A DNA stretch of 64,000 nt. It comes from Balanoglossus misakiensis. Lineage: Eukaryota > Hemichordata. The DNA lies in the NCBI GenBank assembly GCA_040954595.2, contig CM082580.2, positions 7,068,001 to 7,132,000 on the forward strand, in the 5' to 3' direction. The position numbers and the translations under genes were made by a program. The notes below the pieces were generated by a model, which saw nothing but the letters and a program-made list of their open reading frames with translations, ran no database searches and was not told where the DNA came from. Below, piece after piece: positions 49,101-58,300 of this stretch (the first letter of the stretch is position 1; every line of letters begins with the position of its first letter).

Positions 49101-52100
49101 TACAACCACTGCGTGGGTGACGACAACGTCGGATGACTTCAACATTACCTTCAACGACACGGACAACAATGACACTGACGGAAACGCGGACGTGCCCTAC
49201 CCGGGGAGGAATACACTGTACACCGTTCTCCTGGTGGTGATCTGCGTCTGGGGCATCATCGGCAACATCGCGTTCATGCACGTCATGAGGAAAGTGTCGT
49301 ACATGCACACCGTGACCAACATCTACCTCCTGAACCTGAGCGTGGCCGACCTGCTCTTCCTGACGCTCGGCGCGGCCATGCGGATCGTGCCCATCTACAC
49401 GCAGTACATCTCCCTGGTGTGCCTCATCCAGAGTTTCCTGATCTACGTCTCCTCGTTCGCCTCCATGTTCACCATCGCCCTGATCAGCATCGAGCGCTAC
49501 GTGGCCATCTGCCACCCGCTGAAGCGGCGCCACTTCGACCTGCAGCGGTCGCGCTGCGCCCGCCACATCGTCGTCATCTGGGCGCTGGCGCTGCTCTTCA
49601 CCGTGCCCTCCATCCTGTACTGCTACATACCGCAGCTGGAGATGTACCTGACGTCGCTGATCGTGAAGACGGTGCCGTTCTTCGTCTCCCTCCTCATCAT
49701 CGTCGTCACGTACACGCTGATGATCTCCAAGCTGACGTGCCGGCAGACGGTGGCCCACAAGATGCTGGAGGTGATCGTGGCGTCCAAGAGGCGGAAGCGA
49801 CGCCTGCACGTCGTCCGCATGTTGCTCGTCACCGCCGTCGTCTACTTCCTGTGCCTGCTGCCGTACCACCTGCTGCAGTACGTGCTGATCGCCAGCGCGC
49901 TCGGAGCGCAGGTGTCGGCTGGGGTCATCGAGGCCTTCCTGCGCATGTCGGAGATTCTCCTCTACATCAACGCCTCGGCCAACCCGCTCATCTACAACAT
50001 CATGAGCAGGCAGTACCGGAAGGCCTTCAGAAAGGCGTTCGGCTGCAGGACTGCCGCGCAGGAGGACGAAAGCTACTTTTCCGCCAACATGGAAACCCGG
50101 AGGCGGTCGACGACGGCGACAGCCTCGCAGAGGGACCGGACCACGGCCAATAACGCGTCCGTCGATATCGAAGACGGCAGCGGCAGAATGAACAACACGG
50201 ACGATACGAACAGTTCTGGGAGTTTTGAAGATGTAAACCAGCTGTCTATTAACCACCAAGCATATGACAATCCCGCATTTACAAATGACGAGCAGTGCTC
50301 TCAACACAGCCATGACGATGTGAACAACAACAACGAAAGTGACCAGGGAAGTCAACTTCACGTCAGTTTCAGCGCGTATGACATTGTGCACATGCTGGAT
50401 GAGGAACCCAATGCGTACATTCTGTGTTCGCTCCCTGTCAACACAGAAACCTGTGAGACGGCACTTTAGATAATGGAGGTGAATTCAGAGTATAGAAATA
50501 GACCTTGATACACCGCCACATAGAGCTAGCAGCTAGTTCAAACAGACAAGTGACCTTTATCCAAGGAAACATTTTCATTTTTTTTTTGTATGGCATGATT
50601 TTGAAACTCGGAGAACATATCAGCCTACAAACTGTTGTCCTGAACTGCATCAGGAACTTTGAGGATAAGAAGCATGACTGCCAGAAACAGACGTTCGTGT
50701 CAGACACCTGTTTGAACTTCGATAATCTGTTGGAAGTGACAATTGACACTTGACTGAGACATGTTCAACAGACATTGCTATGCTGTATGTCATTGAAAGA
50801 CTTGATGGACTGCTTGAATGCCCTCAAGAATGAGGCCCTCACAATCACATGGTGAATACCATACACTCTAACTATGGTACATCAACAAACATGACTGCCT
50901 TTCTTCACTACAAGCCTTAAAATTTTAAATATTTTCCCACTTTTAATAAATGAAGATTAATCACAGAATTTGGGGTCACTTTCACTGAAATACTAGGATC
51001 ATCTGATCCTTTTATTCCTAACAATTTACACAGTGACTCCAATATTTTCCTTTTTCCATGGTTTCAATATGAGTGATATATTTTGAGACCTATATTTTTA
51101 GTGTACTATACAATATTCAGTTCAATGCACGCCTGTTCACAAATGTGTAATATAGGAACCTCTTTGCAGTATGTGTTTATACTGTGATCCTATTTGGTTC
51201 ACATTTTTATCACACAACTGCCAAGATTTTTATGTATGCATCATCACAGAAACAAAAGATTTTTATGAATTTGTAATTTATAAGAAAAATGATTATATGT
51301 ATATTTGGTTGAATTCACCTTTTGATATGCACCTTTATAATAAAATATATGACTGAAATTTCACACTATTCGATGGTTGCTGATTTCTTTTCAGACCTCC
51401 CAGTTAAAGGAAAGTTAACTATTACATTATCATGATCATCAGCACAGCCAAACCTAGATAGTGTAACAACGAACTAATAGGTAGCTGGATGACTTGCCAT
51501 TACTCTGACTGAACTGTTGAGGGCGCACATTCTCCACAATAATGTTCTGTGATGATGCAAGTGTTTGCTCACAAAAGCACAGACATCTGTTGTGTTCACA
51601 TCCTTGTCTCTTGCCCCCTTTGAAAACATTTCGTCTCTTACCTCTGTCAGCAGAACATCTCTACTGTGAAAGATTGTCGACCAGAACCAGGTATTAACCC
51701 CGACCTGTTCAATGTGATAAAACGTGACACCGCCATTAAGGCTGCATTCACAAACACCTCTGGAGGGGGGGGCAGGAGAATTGAGGGGGGGGATTTGAAA
51801 AAATTGAGGGTATGTAAGGGGGGGATTTGAAATAATTTAGGGACTGAAAGGGGGGACTTGAAAACTTTAACGACTAAATATTTATTTTGAGTCCACAAAA
51901 ATGCAGTTTCGCGCCCTTTATTTTACAAAATTTTCTAATGTGGGAGGGGGACACCCCCTCCCACACCCACCCCCTCCATTCATCAACACCTTTCAATCAT
52001 TGACTGGTTTATCTAGTGTCCCAGGTCAGGGGACTTGCCCCACCCCATGACGGTTAAATTTGTCCTCCCCAACATACCGGTAGTTGAGTTAATTTGCTTT

Positions 52101-53478
52101 TGCCGGGTTCATTAAAATGCAGCTTTGAGCTCTGTATTTTAGAACATTTTCTTACGTGGGAGGGGGACACCCCCTCCCAAACCCACCCCCTTCAATTCTC
52201 GGTTTACAATGTCTCCCAACACAGAATACAAATATATGTACTTAAAAAATAAAAACAATGTTCAGTTTTAATACCCACTCATGAGGGGAAACATTAGTTT
52301 CAAATTCTTTTCATGGGAGCGCTGTTTTTCTTTTTACAAGATAGATAGGTGATGTGTTTTGCTCTGTGAAAGAAAATGGGGGGGGGGGATTTCAAAATTT
52401 TGGCAGTTCGGAAGGGGGGGATTTGAAAATATTGGCAGTTCGGAAGGGGGGCATGTAAAAATTAGCGGTAAAAAAAATTGAATTCTCCCGCCCCCCCCTC
52501 CAGAGGTGTTTGTGAATGCAGCCTAATGTCATTGAAGTTGAACATGACCTGAAAGATATTCTGCGGCAGCAAGTATGTGGAGAGAGGGGTTTGCTCACAG
52601 AGGTTTCAGGTCATGAACTCATGCAGATCTATACGAGGAAACAAACTGGTATTGGTAGTGATAGCAAATTTGCTGTTTCACAACAAAATAATTACCATTT
52701 CATTGCACCGTAAGGACGGACTTAGCAACTCACCGCAGCAAATGCGTGCCACACCCAGTACATTGGCGCATCCTTGGGCAGTTGTTTCCTGTACTCTCTG
52801 ATTCCTATGATATGCATCAGTCCATTCAGGAAAGAAAAGATCACCGAGGCAGGTTCCTGAATGCCAAGGACACGAATGAAAGGCCACTGCAGAAATGGGG
52901 GTTGAGAAAAAGTGACCATTACTCCATTGGGTATAAAGAAGAAATATACAGTGAAAAATGCAGTTCATCCTGGTGCAACACTACCTTCAGTTCAGATCTG
53001 GGCAACTCTTTATAGTTATAGCGAAAATCTGAAATGCGCAATAAAATAGGTTACGCCGTATGGTACATACAACACTATGTCAAGACTTTATACACACACA
53101 ATCCAACCTATTATAATTCTGATTATGATAATTATATAATTCTTCATTTAATTTATTATCATTATTAACCTTTCCGTGAAATTGTGGAATGCCAATGTTA
53201 TGGGTGGAGAACACCTCCACTGTTGCCCACATACATCCATAGCTACACTCCTGTGGACAGTCCCATCCCATAAGTTTCATGTACAACGGTTGTTTCCCAT
53301 TGAACTGATCCAGGCTGTGTCTGGTGCAGTTCTCTATGCTGCAGTTCCGCGTGCAGTTTCTGTAGTAGGTGGAGCGATCGCCGACGGAGGCGAGGACATA
53401 AGGCAAACTGCTCGCTAGAACCAACGCCCACAGGCAGAGCTTTGCGAAGCTGTCGTTTCTGTTGGTGGTGACGTCCAT
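37121..53478 (-). CDS. PGAP3: PGAP3, GPI-anchor fatty-acid remodelling protein, 7 coding exons
   Basis: Golgi membrane enzyme that removes the unsaturated sn-2 fatty acid from GPI anchors; Per1-like, CREST superfamily. Exons, in transcript order: 53478-53170, 52886-52734, 51704-51642, 38682-38621, 38421-38273, 37853-37649, 37184-37121; phases agree, 334 residues (human 320). Seen: signal-peptide-like stretch (LCLWALVLASSLPYVLA), cysteine-rich lumenal domain with N-glycosylation sequons (NCT, NCS), GWDCPQECSYGCMW, IPQFHGKWPFIRVLGIQEPA across the first splice, TWFWSTIFHSRD, RMDYFCAASL, KFDYGYNMAA, LLDFSPILWTFDAHSLWH and TEDSLYLYK. The catalytic-type His/Asp motifs of the superfamily are present. 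The 63-base exon 3 falls between repeats and is easy to miss. Intron 3 is 13 kb and contains two opposite-strand receptor genes. The first ATG of the family-like frame is used; a 5' UTR exon is likely at 54435 and above. Confidence 0.95.
41182..42381 (+). CDS. Class A (rhodopsin-family) G-protein-coupled receptor 1, peptide-receptor type
   Basis: Single coding exon, 399 residues, seven hydrophobic helices. Landmarks: N-glycosylation sequons NYS and NIT in the N-terminal tail, Asn60 in GN (1.50), Asp88 in LADTLFL (2.50), Cys119 (3.25), DRY at 143-145, Trp171 (4.50), Pro203 (5.50) and FFLCTFPF with Pro261 (6.50). TM7 reads NSAINTFIY, so the nearly invariant proline of NPxxY is Thr304. The second extracellular loop is very short. 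The C-terminal tail is long and Ser/Thr/Asn-rich. A splice acceptor (CTACTACAG) at 41092-41100 suggests a 5' UTR intron. The ligand is unknown; the SMFTIA-ISI-RY block and others link it to the second receptor at 49090. It lies on the opposite strand within PGAP3 intron 3, and its G+C content is well above that of the intron. Confidence 0.9.
   Translation: MEKTFNYSMTSGIHATTSAQVQFIIGENITDLELCDLGAAIDLTRQLICLVTIVFGFVGNTIFVVVVAKNQVLHTIVNYYMLNLCLADTLFLIKACIVVTVPVYSYDSLSDENNPTGVCFLWSIMPLYLQYVSMFTIAIISIDRYNAICRPLVAHKFHAKNRSVKLVALTWVIAMVFAMTYSLICLDLGIVAVILSLCIQVLPFLITMTTVSVMYYKVVVEMKRRSKSVSHRFKSSANRQKRQTIRVAFTTTLVFFLCTFPFQVFLFLKILDAVGYVNGGDLCARRIFFQVTVYLLTVNSAINTFIYTVMSELYRNTLVRTFRSRCKSSNARGLEGNRSIVVNSEFDELAARSTFENNGTQMRSVSTNTLVTNVDDIEGGDDRENNNDSAMNDHEITEL
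43965..44060. repeat. Dispersed repeat B, copy 1
   Basis: Shares CCACTATGGTT, a TTTTCAATGGCAA-type block and GGA(C/T)CTCT in the same order with 48950-49035. Non-coding. Confidence 0.5.
44810..44983. repeat. Dispersed repeat A, copy 2
   Basis: Matches 24955-25125 block by block (GCCATTTTTAAATT, GAGAGAATAAT, ATTCTACCTTAA). Same orientation, diverged. Confidence 0.6.
46952..47025 (+). other. Candidate internal 5' untranslated exon of receptor 2
   Basis: Bounded by an acceptor (GATCCACAG) and a donor (CAG|GTGAGC). An earlier donor (AAG|GTAAGC) near 46371 could end the first exon, in the CpG-bearing region 45.8-46.4 kb. These are strand-consistent with the receptor at 49090, but the connection is inference. 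Confidence 0.35.
48950..49035. repeat. Dispersed repeat B, copy 2
   Basis: Second copy of the block series described at 43965-44060. It ends about 40 bases before the splice acceptor of receptor 2. Confidence 0.5.
49090..50469 (+). CDS. Class A (rhodopsin-family) G-protein-coupled receptor 2, peptide-receptor type
   Basis: Single coding exon, 459 residues. The N-terminal tail is Asn/Thr/Asp-rich with several N-glycosylation sequons. Landmarks: Asn59 (1.50), LNLSVADLLFL with Asp87 (2.50), Cys111 (3.25), ERY at 135-137, Trp164 (4.50), YFLCLLPY with Pro258 (6.50), and a standard SANPLIYN in TM7 (Pro299). The second extracellular loop is very short, as in receptor 1. The intracellular tail of about 145 residues is acidic, Asn/Ser-rich and carries a cysteine (FGCR) placed like a palmitoylation site. 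A splice acceptor (TCTCCTAG) at 49069-49076 precedes the ATG by 13 bases; two ATGs stand side by side. Ligand not predictable. G+C at third codon positions is very high, which also produces a long meaningless open frame on the other strand. Confidence 0.92.
   Translation: MMNYTTTAWVTTTSDDFNITFNDTDNNDTDGNADVPYPGRNTLYTVLLVVICVWGIIGNIAFMHVMRKVSYMHTVTNIYLLNLSVADLLFLTLGAAMRIVPIYTQYISLVCLIQSFLIYVSSFASMFTIALISIERYVAICHPLKRRHFDLQRSRCARHIVVIWALALLFTVPSILYCYIPQLEMYLTSLIVKTVPFFVSLLIIVVTYTLMISKLTCRQTVAHKMLEVIVASKRRKRRLHVVRMLLVTAVVYFLCLLPYHLLQYVLIASALGAQVSAGVIEAFLRMSEILLYINASANPLIYNIMSRQYRKAFRKAFGCRTAAQEDESYFSANMETRRRSTTATASQRDRTTANNASVDIEDGSGRMNNTDDTNSSGSFEDVNQLSINHQAYDNPAFTNDEQCSQHSHDDVNNNNESDQGSQLHVSFSAYDIVHMLDEEPNAYILCSLPVNTETCETAL
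51740..52523. mobile_element. 784-bp non-autonomous DNA transposon with TAA target duplication (Harbinger-like)
   Basis: About 45-base terminal inverted repeats begin GGCTGCATTCACAAACACC and end with its reverse complement. The element is flanked by TAA on both sides (51737-51739 and 52524-52526), a 3-bp duplication typical of PIF/Harbinger elements. Inside are G-run-rich blocks near both ends and two direct repeats of about 80 bases (51902-51981 and 52119-52198) centred on GTGGGAGGGGGACACCCCCT. No transposase frame. It lies in PGAP3 intron 2, between exons 2 and 3. Confidence 0.85.
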
Positions 53479-53763
53479 ACTTGCTGGGACATAATTTGCA
53501 TCATGGTCCCATGGACCAGTCCTGAAATCGGAGAATGCACCTGGTGTTAGAAGTGGACAAAAACTGAAGAACAACAATTTTTGAACATACCATAATTTTG
53601 AACAGTTGCCTTGGTTATATGTTGATAATTAGCCATTTTATGACATCAACTGTAAATGACCTCACACAGTCACTGTTCAGACTGTTGTTACTGGCTGATC
53701 AAATTGAAGGACATTTATGCATTTGTTACTGTGATTTTTAATGATAGTTTCTTTGCCAAATAA

Positions 53764-53765
<2 letters not shown>

Positions 53766-53798
<33 letters not shown>
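53766..53798. repeat. (TCAA)n microsatellite
   Basis: About eight TCAA units upstream of the PGAP3 coding start. Confidence 0.95.
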
Positions 53799-53935
53799 TT
53801 TACTTCCGCATAGAGCATCAACATAAACGACTTTTGATCATGATCTGTGCAACTGCTGTGGGTGTGAGCAAAGGCCACAGTATGTGGGTGTGTCATCAGG
53901 TCATTCAACGGTCACTACCATATCTCCACCCGTAC

Positions 53936-54099
53936 GCATGGAATTTTTTCGTTTCTACCCTGCGATCGCGCCCATGAATCAGGGTAGAAACTAGCTGCAA
54001 TGATTGTAGCGGGTGCTGCTAGGTTGATGATATGTTCTCAGCCCTAGCAGCACCCGCTACCATCATTCCAGCCAGGTAGAAACGAACAAATCCCATGCG
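53936..54099. mobile_element. Long foldback element with a smaller hairpin inserted in one arm
   Basis: Inner arms of about 30 bases (53994-54023 with 54042-54072; core GTAGCGGGTGCTGCTAGG) pair almost perfectly. Outer arms (53936-53960 with 54075-54099; core TTCGTTTCTACC) also pair. The left side carries about 35 extra bases that themselves form GTTTCTACCCTG/CAGGGTAGAAAC. It lies in the inferred PGAP3 5' UTR intron. Confidence 0.75.
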
Positions 54100-54434
54100 A
54101 CTTCCCCCATCCAAGCAGAGGTCAACTTTGATAATTATCATTTGAAAGAACAACACCACTTCAGCGTCCATGGCCAAAGCAAACAGTGTATAGTACGTTT
54201 ATTATTTTAGCGTAAAAGCCTGTTGATCGTTCAAAAAACGTCATGATCAATAACAGGTTCCATCTTGTCTTTCAAGATGTCTTTCAATTCAAGCGCGTCT
54301 TTACATTGTCGTCGTTGGCATGGGTACGGATGAAGCTTACATTCAGTGACGTAATAAATGTAAATTTTTACCGACAAAATAATTGCTGAGACGTCGCTGG
54401 TCGCACACTGCAAAAACATATATACTTAACTTAC

Positions 54435-54754
54435 AGGATTAAAAGTGTGTACTCCCTCACCCTTTTCCAAAATTCTGCCTCCGTTCTTCGCGCTAAGCAA
54501 TCGAAAACCTTCCTCAAGTGACCTTTCAACTTGCTAAGGTCAAAACATAAACTGGACCTGGGGATTGGTTGATCCAATGAGCCGATTGAAAATTCGACCA
54601 ATAACAACAATTCTTTCTGGTTTACGTGAAAAGAATAATTGCGCAAGCGCAGAAGGCAACACCTGCAGTTTGCGACGAAAGCAGGAAGGAGTCTAATAAT
54701 TTGTTGTGCAAGGAAACTGGGAAATTGAGATGCTCAAATGTAACTATTGTAACA
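54435..54754. promoter_or_regulatory. Divergent promoter and leader region of PGAP3 and AVL9
   Basis: A minus-strand donor (CCT|GTAAGT) after 54435 suggests that a PGAP3 5' untranslated exon extends rightwards to about 54.6 kb. AVL9 starts at 54755 on the plus strand. Between them lie CCAAT boxes (ATTGG 54564-54568, CCAAT 54574-54578, CCAAT 54598-54602) and an NRF1-like TGCGCAAGCGCA near 54640-54651, the usual make-up of a TATA-less bidirectional housekeeping promoter. Confidence 0.6.
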
Positions 54755-55257
54755 ATGGCGGAGATTTCCGATCAGACTGAACCAGTCCTACATGTCGTCG
54801 TGGTTGGATTTCACCATAAACGCGGCTGTCAGGTAAAAATACACGACACGCCCCCAATCCCAGCAGATCCTTTTTCGCAGGAATTCATCAATCAATGATC
54901 TGCTCGAACTATTGATATTGTAGTTTCATTCACATTGTACCATTACTGGTACCTCAACTATCTATGGTTGTAGAAACTTGTTGTACGTATGTTTTGGTAA
55001 TGATAATTACTTATGAACATGTAATTGTAACAGGTCTTTTTCTGTGTGCGTAGAGGTGTACATGTACATTACACATGTTTACGTAGGAGGTCATTCTTCC
55101 ATGGCTTGAAATTAATTCGTGTAATCAGCGGCGTACAATGACGCCGTAGGTCATGTCACTGAGTAGGTTTTGCCTTGGTTTGTGTGTTAGACGGCAAACT
55201 AAGGCAAAACCTCGAGCTACTGAACTGCAGCTAGTCACTGAGATGAGCTCAGCGAAC

Positions 55258-55292
<35 letters not shown>

Positions 55293-55293
55293 A

Positions 55294-55328
<35 letters not shown>

Positions 55329-58300
55329 ACAACAACAAACCAATATTGGGAGATTCCCGTTTGTTGACATCATGTTAGATACACCCACTTAAAAAAAAAC
55401 ACGGAGTAATGTGTGGGAATATTAAGATTTGTAACTTTCACCCAGTAAAAATCAATCATTGTACATGTACAAATGTATGTGCTGTATCTGTGTATGTATT
55501 AAGTAACAGATACATGGATGTAAACATTTGATAAACATAACAAAATACTGAAAAAATAGCCAGAAGTTACAGATAGTGGCCCTTTGATATACGTCCAGGT
55601 TTGAATCAGTTCATTTGTCAATTACAACAATGCCAAATTATATATAAACATTATGTTGTGTTGACAAGCAGAATACTGGGCATTTTAGCACAATTATTTA
55701 CTAGGGAGAATAATATTGTAGCTGGTACAAGAAAAATATTTTTAAAATACTGAAGTAACATTTACTTTCCCTTTTTACAAATAATCTAATTTATAAGAAG
55801 ATAGTACATGTTTTTACTGATACTATACAGCTGTGCATAGAAAATAATGGACAAATTTACCTAGGGGTATTATTACACTAGTTAATTTTGAGTGTAAGAG
55901 AATACACCATTCCAAGTTTTATATGTACAGAATCTGTCTATTATTTTGATATGAGAGACTGGAGGCTACCTTGTGTGTGACAATGATGGCATCTCATTTG
56001 GGCATGCCTGGCCTCTCTAATTCTACAAATATAAATGCACACGACTATCATTAGTATCAATGCATTGTGTAGTTTAGAAATTGATTGAATGACTTCTGAT
56101 GCCCAATTGAAGTGCACTCATTGATAACATTACATGTATGTGCAGATTCGTAATTATCATCATTAAATATGGTGTCACTCATGGCTCAGGCAATTGCAAA
56201 CTGTACAGCGATCTGTGACTTAAAAAGTTGGGTTACATTATTTTGTTTTAAGCTTTATCTAAGGAAAACAACAACAAAACGAAAAGTTCTATTAAAATGT
56301 CAAATCACTTTATTAGGTAAATACATGTAAGTTTAGCTATCCCAGGAGAAATGGTACCTAGATACGTTACATGTACATGCCAGGCAGGGCTTAACCATGT
56401 AAGAGATATTTGAAGCCTGTTTGAAACAAGTAATACCGTAATATAGAAAGGCATAACAATTTAAAGGTATAAAAGTATTTTTCAAATTTATTTCTAGGTT
56501 GATTTTTCCTACCCTCCATTGATACCTGGACAAGCTCTGGACAGCCATGAAGTTCCAACCCAGTGGAAATATCTGCCCTTTCTAGCTTTACCAGATGGAG
56601 CACACAATTTCACAGAAGGTAAAATTAGTAGTTGTCAATTTTGCTGCTATTTACAAATAAGTATGTTAGTACATCATGGCCAGAAAATTAGGTTCACTAG
56701 CATAGGTATTGCCACATTGTGAAACCATGTGACAATATATGACCCGCTATGCTGCATAGGCATTAGTCCATGGGCCTCCAAGTGTATGTTTTAGCTCCTA
56801 TTCAGGATATGTACATATACCAGTGGGAGTTTATGGGATCAGCCAGTACCTGGCATCTGTCTACAAATGTATTTCTCAGGATTGGTTTGTCCTATTTCTT
56901 TTAAGTTTGGTTTGTAGGGTTTTAGCAGTATTGCCCAATGGAACCTGCCTGTTCAAATCTCAGCTTAAAAAGTGTCTTACCAAAAAAAATTATGATATCA
57001 GGTGCTCAAATAACTAAATATCTTTTTGACATTTTCAGATACTGTGTATTTCCATTTGCCAGACAAAGATGATGCTAATCAGACCATATATGGTGTATCC
57101 TGTTTCAGGCAAATTGAGTCGAAGGTAACCCAACACTCTTGTGCAGCGCTTTCTATAAAATCGCCATAGATATTAATTATTAATGATGCTGAATTTCCAT
57201 TACCCTAATTAATAATTTATGAAAAAGCCACAGATTATAAACTGATGAACAGGTGAATCTGTCCCATTTAACTTCTGATATTAGTCAAAATTTTCTTCCA
57301 CTTTGCATATATACAGGTGGTATTGATTTATATAAATGTTCAAATTTTTTCATCAGGATCTCATTAACCGAAGTGCTGATATGACCAGAGGAACTGTTTT
57401 GAAGAGTGTGTGTGTTCTCAGTAAACTGGTAAGTATTTCTCAGTGTTTTCAAATGTAAAACATCTCTGGAGTACCATTTTCAAGATTATGAGAATTGTTT
57501 AAATGTTTCTTGCAATAAACTCATCAGACATTGTAGTACTAGTTGCTGCTGCAAATAGGATTTGTGGTTTACAAATGTATGTTGTTCATTGCATGTTTAT
57601 GTTTTCTCGATTCATTACAGCCCCTGTATGGTCTGTTTCAAGCTAAACTTCAGCTGATCACATATGCGTACTTCAAAGAAAGGGATTTCACAAAGACTGA
57701 AATTCTCAAGGTTGGTGCAATCTTCATACTGAATTTAGCATGCACGTGACGAAATATACCCAGGTTGTCTGGATGCTGAAGGAGGCACCCTATTTGCTTT
57801 GGTACGGTAGTTTGTATTGCTTGTAATAAACACACAGATGGCAGCTACATGCTAATTTCAGCATCACAAACTTTTATTGACAGTCAGGGGCTAAGGACCT
57901 TAAACTCTCAGTCATGTTTTACAACATTATGTGTTTCACATCAAACTGTGAAATAGAAAGTTACTTTTCAAAGGCTGAAATTCCCAAGGTTGTTTCAGTC
58001 TTTGTTTCAAATTTGGTCTCTCAGCCCCATGTTAATACAGTTACAATGTACAGTATACACACTAGAACATAGCTTAAAATCTGCCTTCTTTTGCAGGAGC
58101 TCTATGAGAGTCTTAGTGGTTCTATCAGCTCAAGTCTTACAGGGGAACCCAGCCAGCTGTTCCTGGGGTTGTCAGTCAGGGAATTGATAATGCGGTTCAA
58201 ACACAAGGTAAACTTTATTATTCACAAAGAGACAATATTTCAAAACATGTTCCATGAGGCCTGTCTAAATGCAATGCTTATTGAAATGATACTGAAAGTA

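Larger units (their letters stand above)
38683..51641 (-). other. PGAP3 intron 3, carrying two nested plus-strand genes
   Basis: A 12,959-base intron bounded by a GTAAGA donor and a TTTTTGCAG acceptor on the minus strand. It holds the receptor genes at 41182-42381 and 49090-50469, their inferred 5' untranslated exons, and repeat copies near 43970-44050, 44810-44983 and 48950-49040. The stretches 38.7-41.0 kb, 42.4-45.8 kb and 47.1-49.0 kb contain no other gene I can support. Confidence 0.85.

Noticed and set aside
49054-50391. 445-codon open frame antisense to receptor 2
   Set aside because: It mirrors the receptor's coding frame; His/Asp/Val/Arg-rich composition comes from high third-position G+C. 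No domain or splice logic.
51740-52523. Coding or CRISPR-like array in the G-rich repeat block
   Set aside because: The spaced GGGGGGATTTGAAA units are subterminal repeats of a DNA element with inverted ends and a TAA duplication; there are no unique spacers of fixed length and this is an animal genome.
55153-55392. Poly-histidine small protein
   Set aside because: Translation of the (CAT)n microsatellite in AVL9 intron 1.
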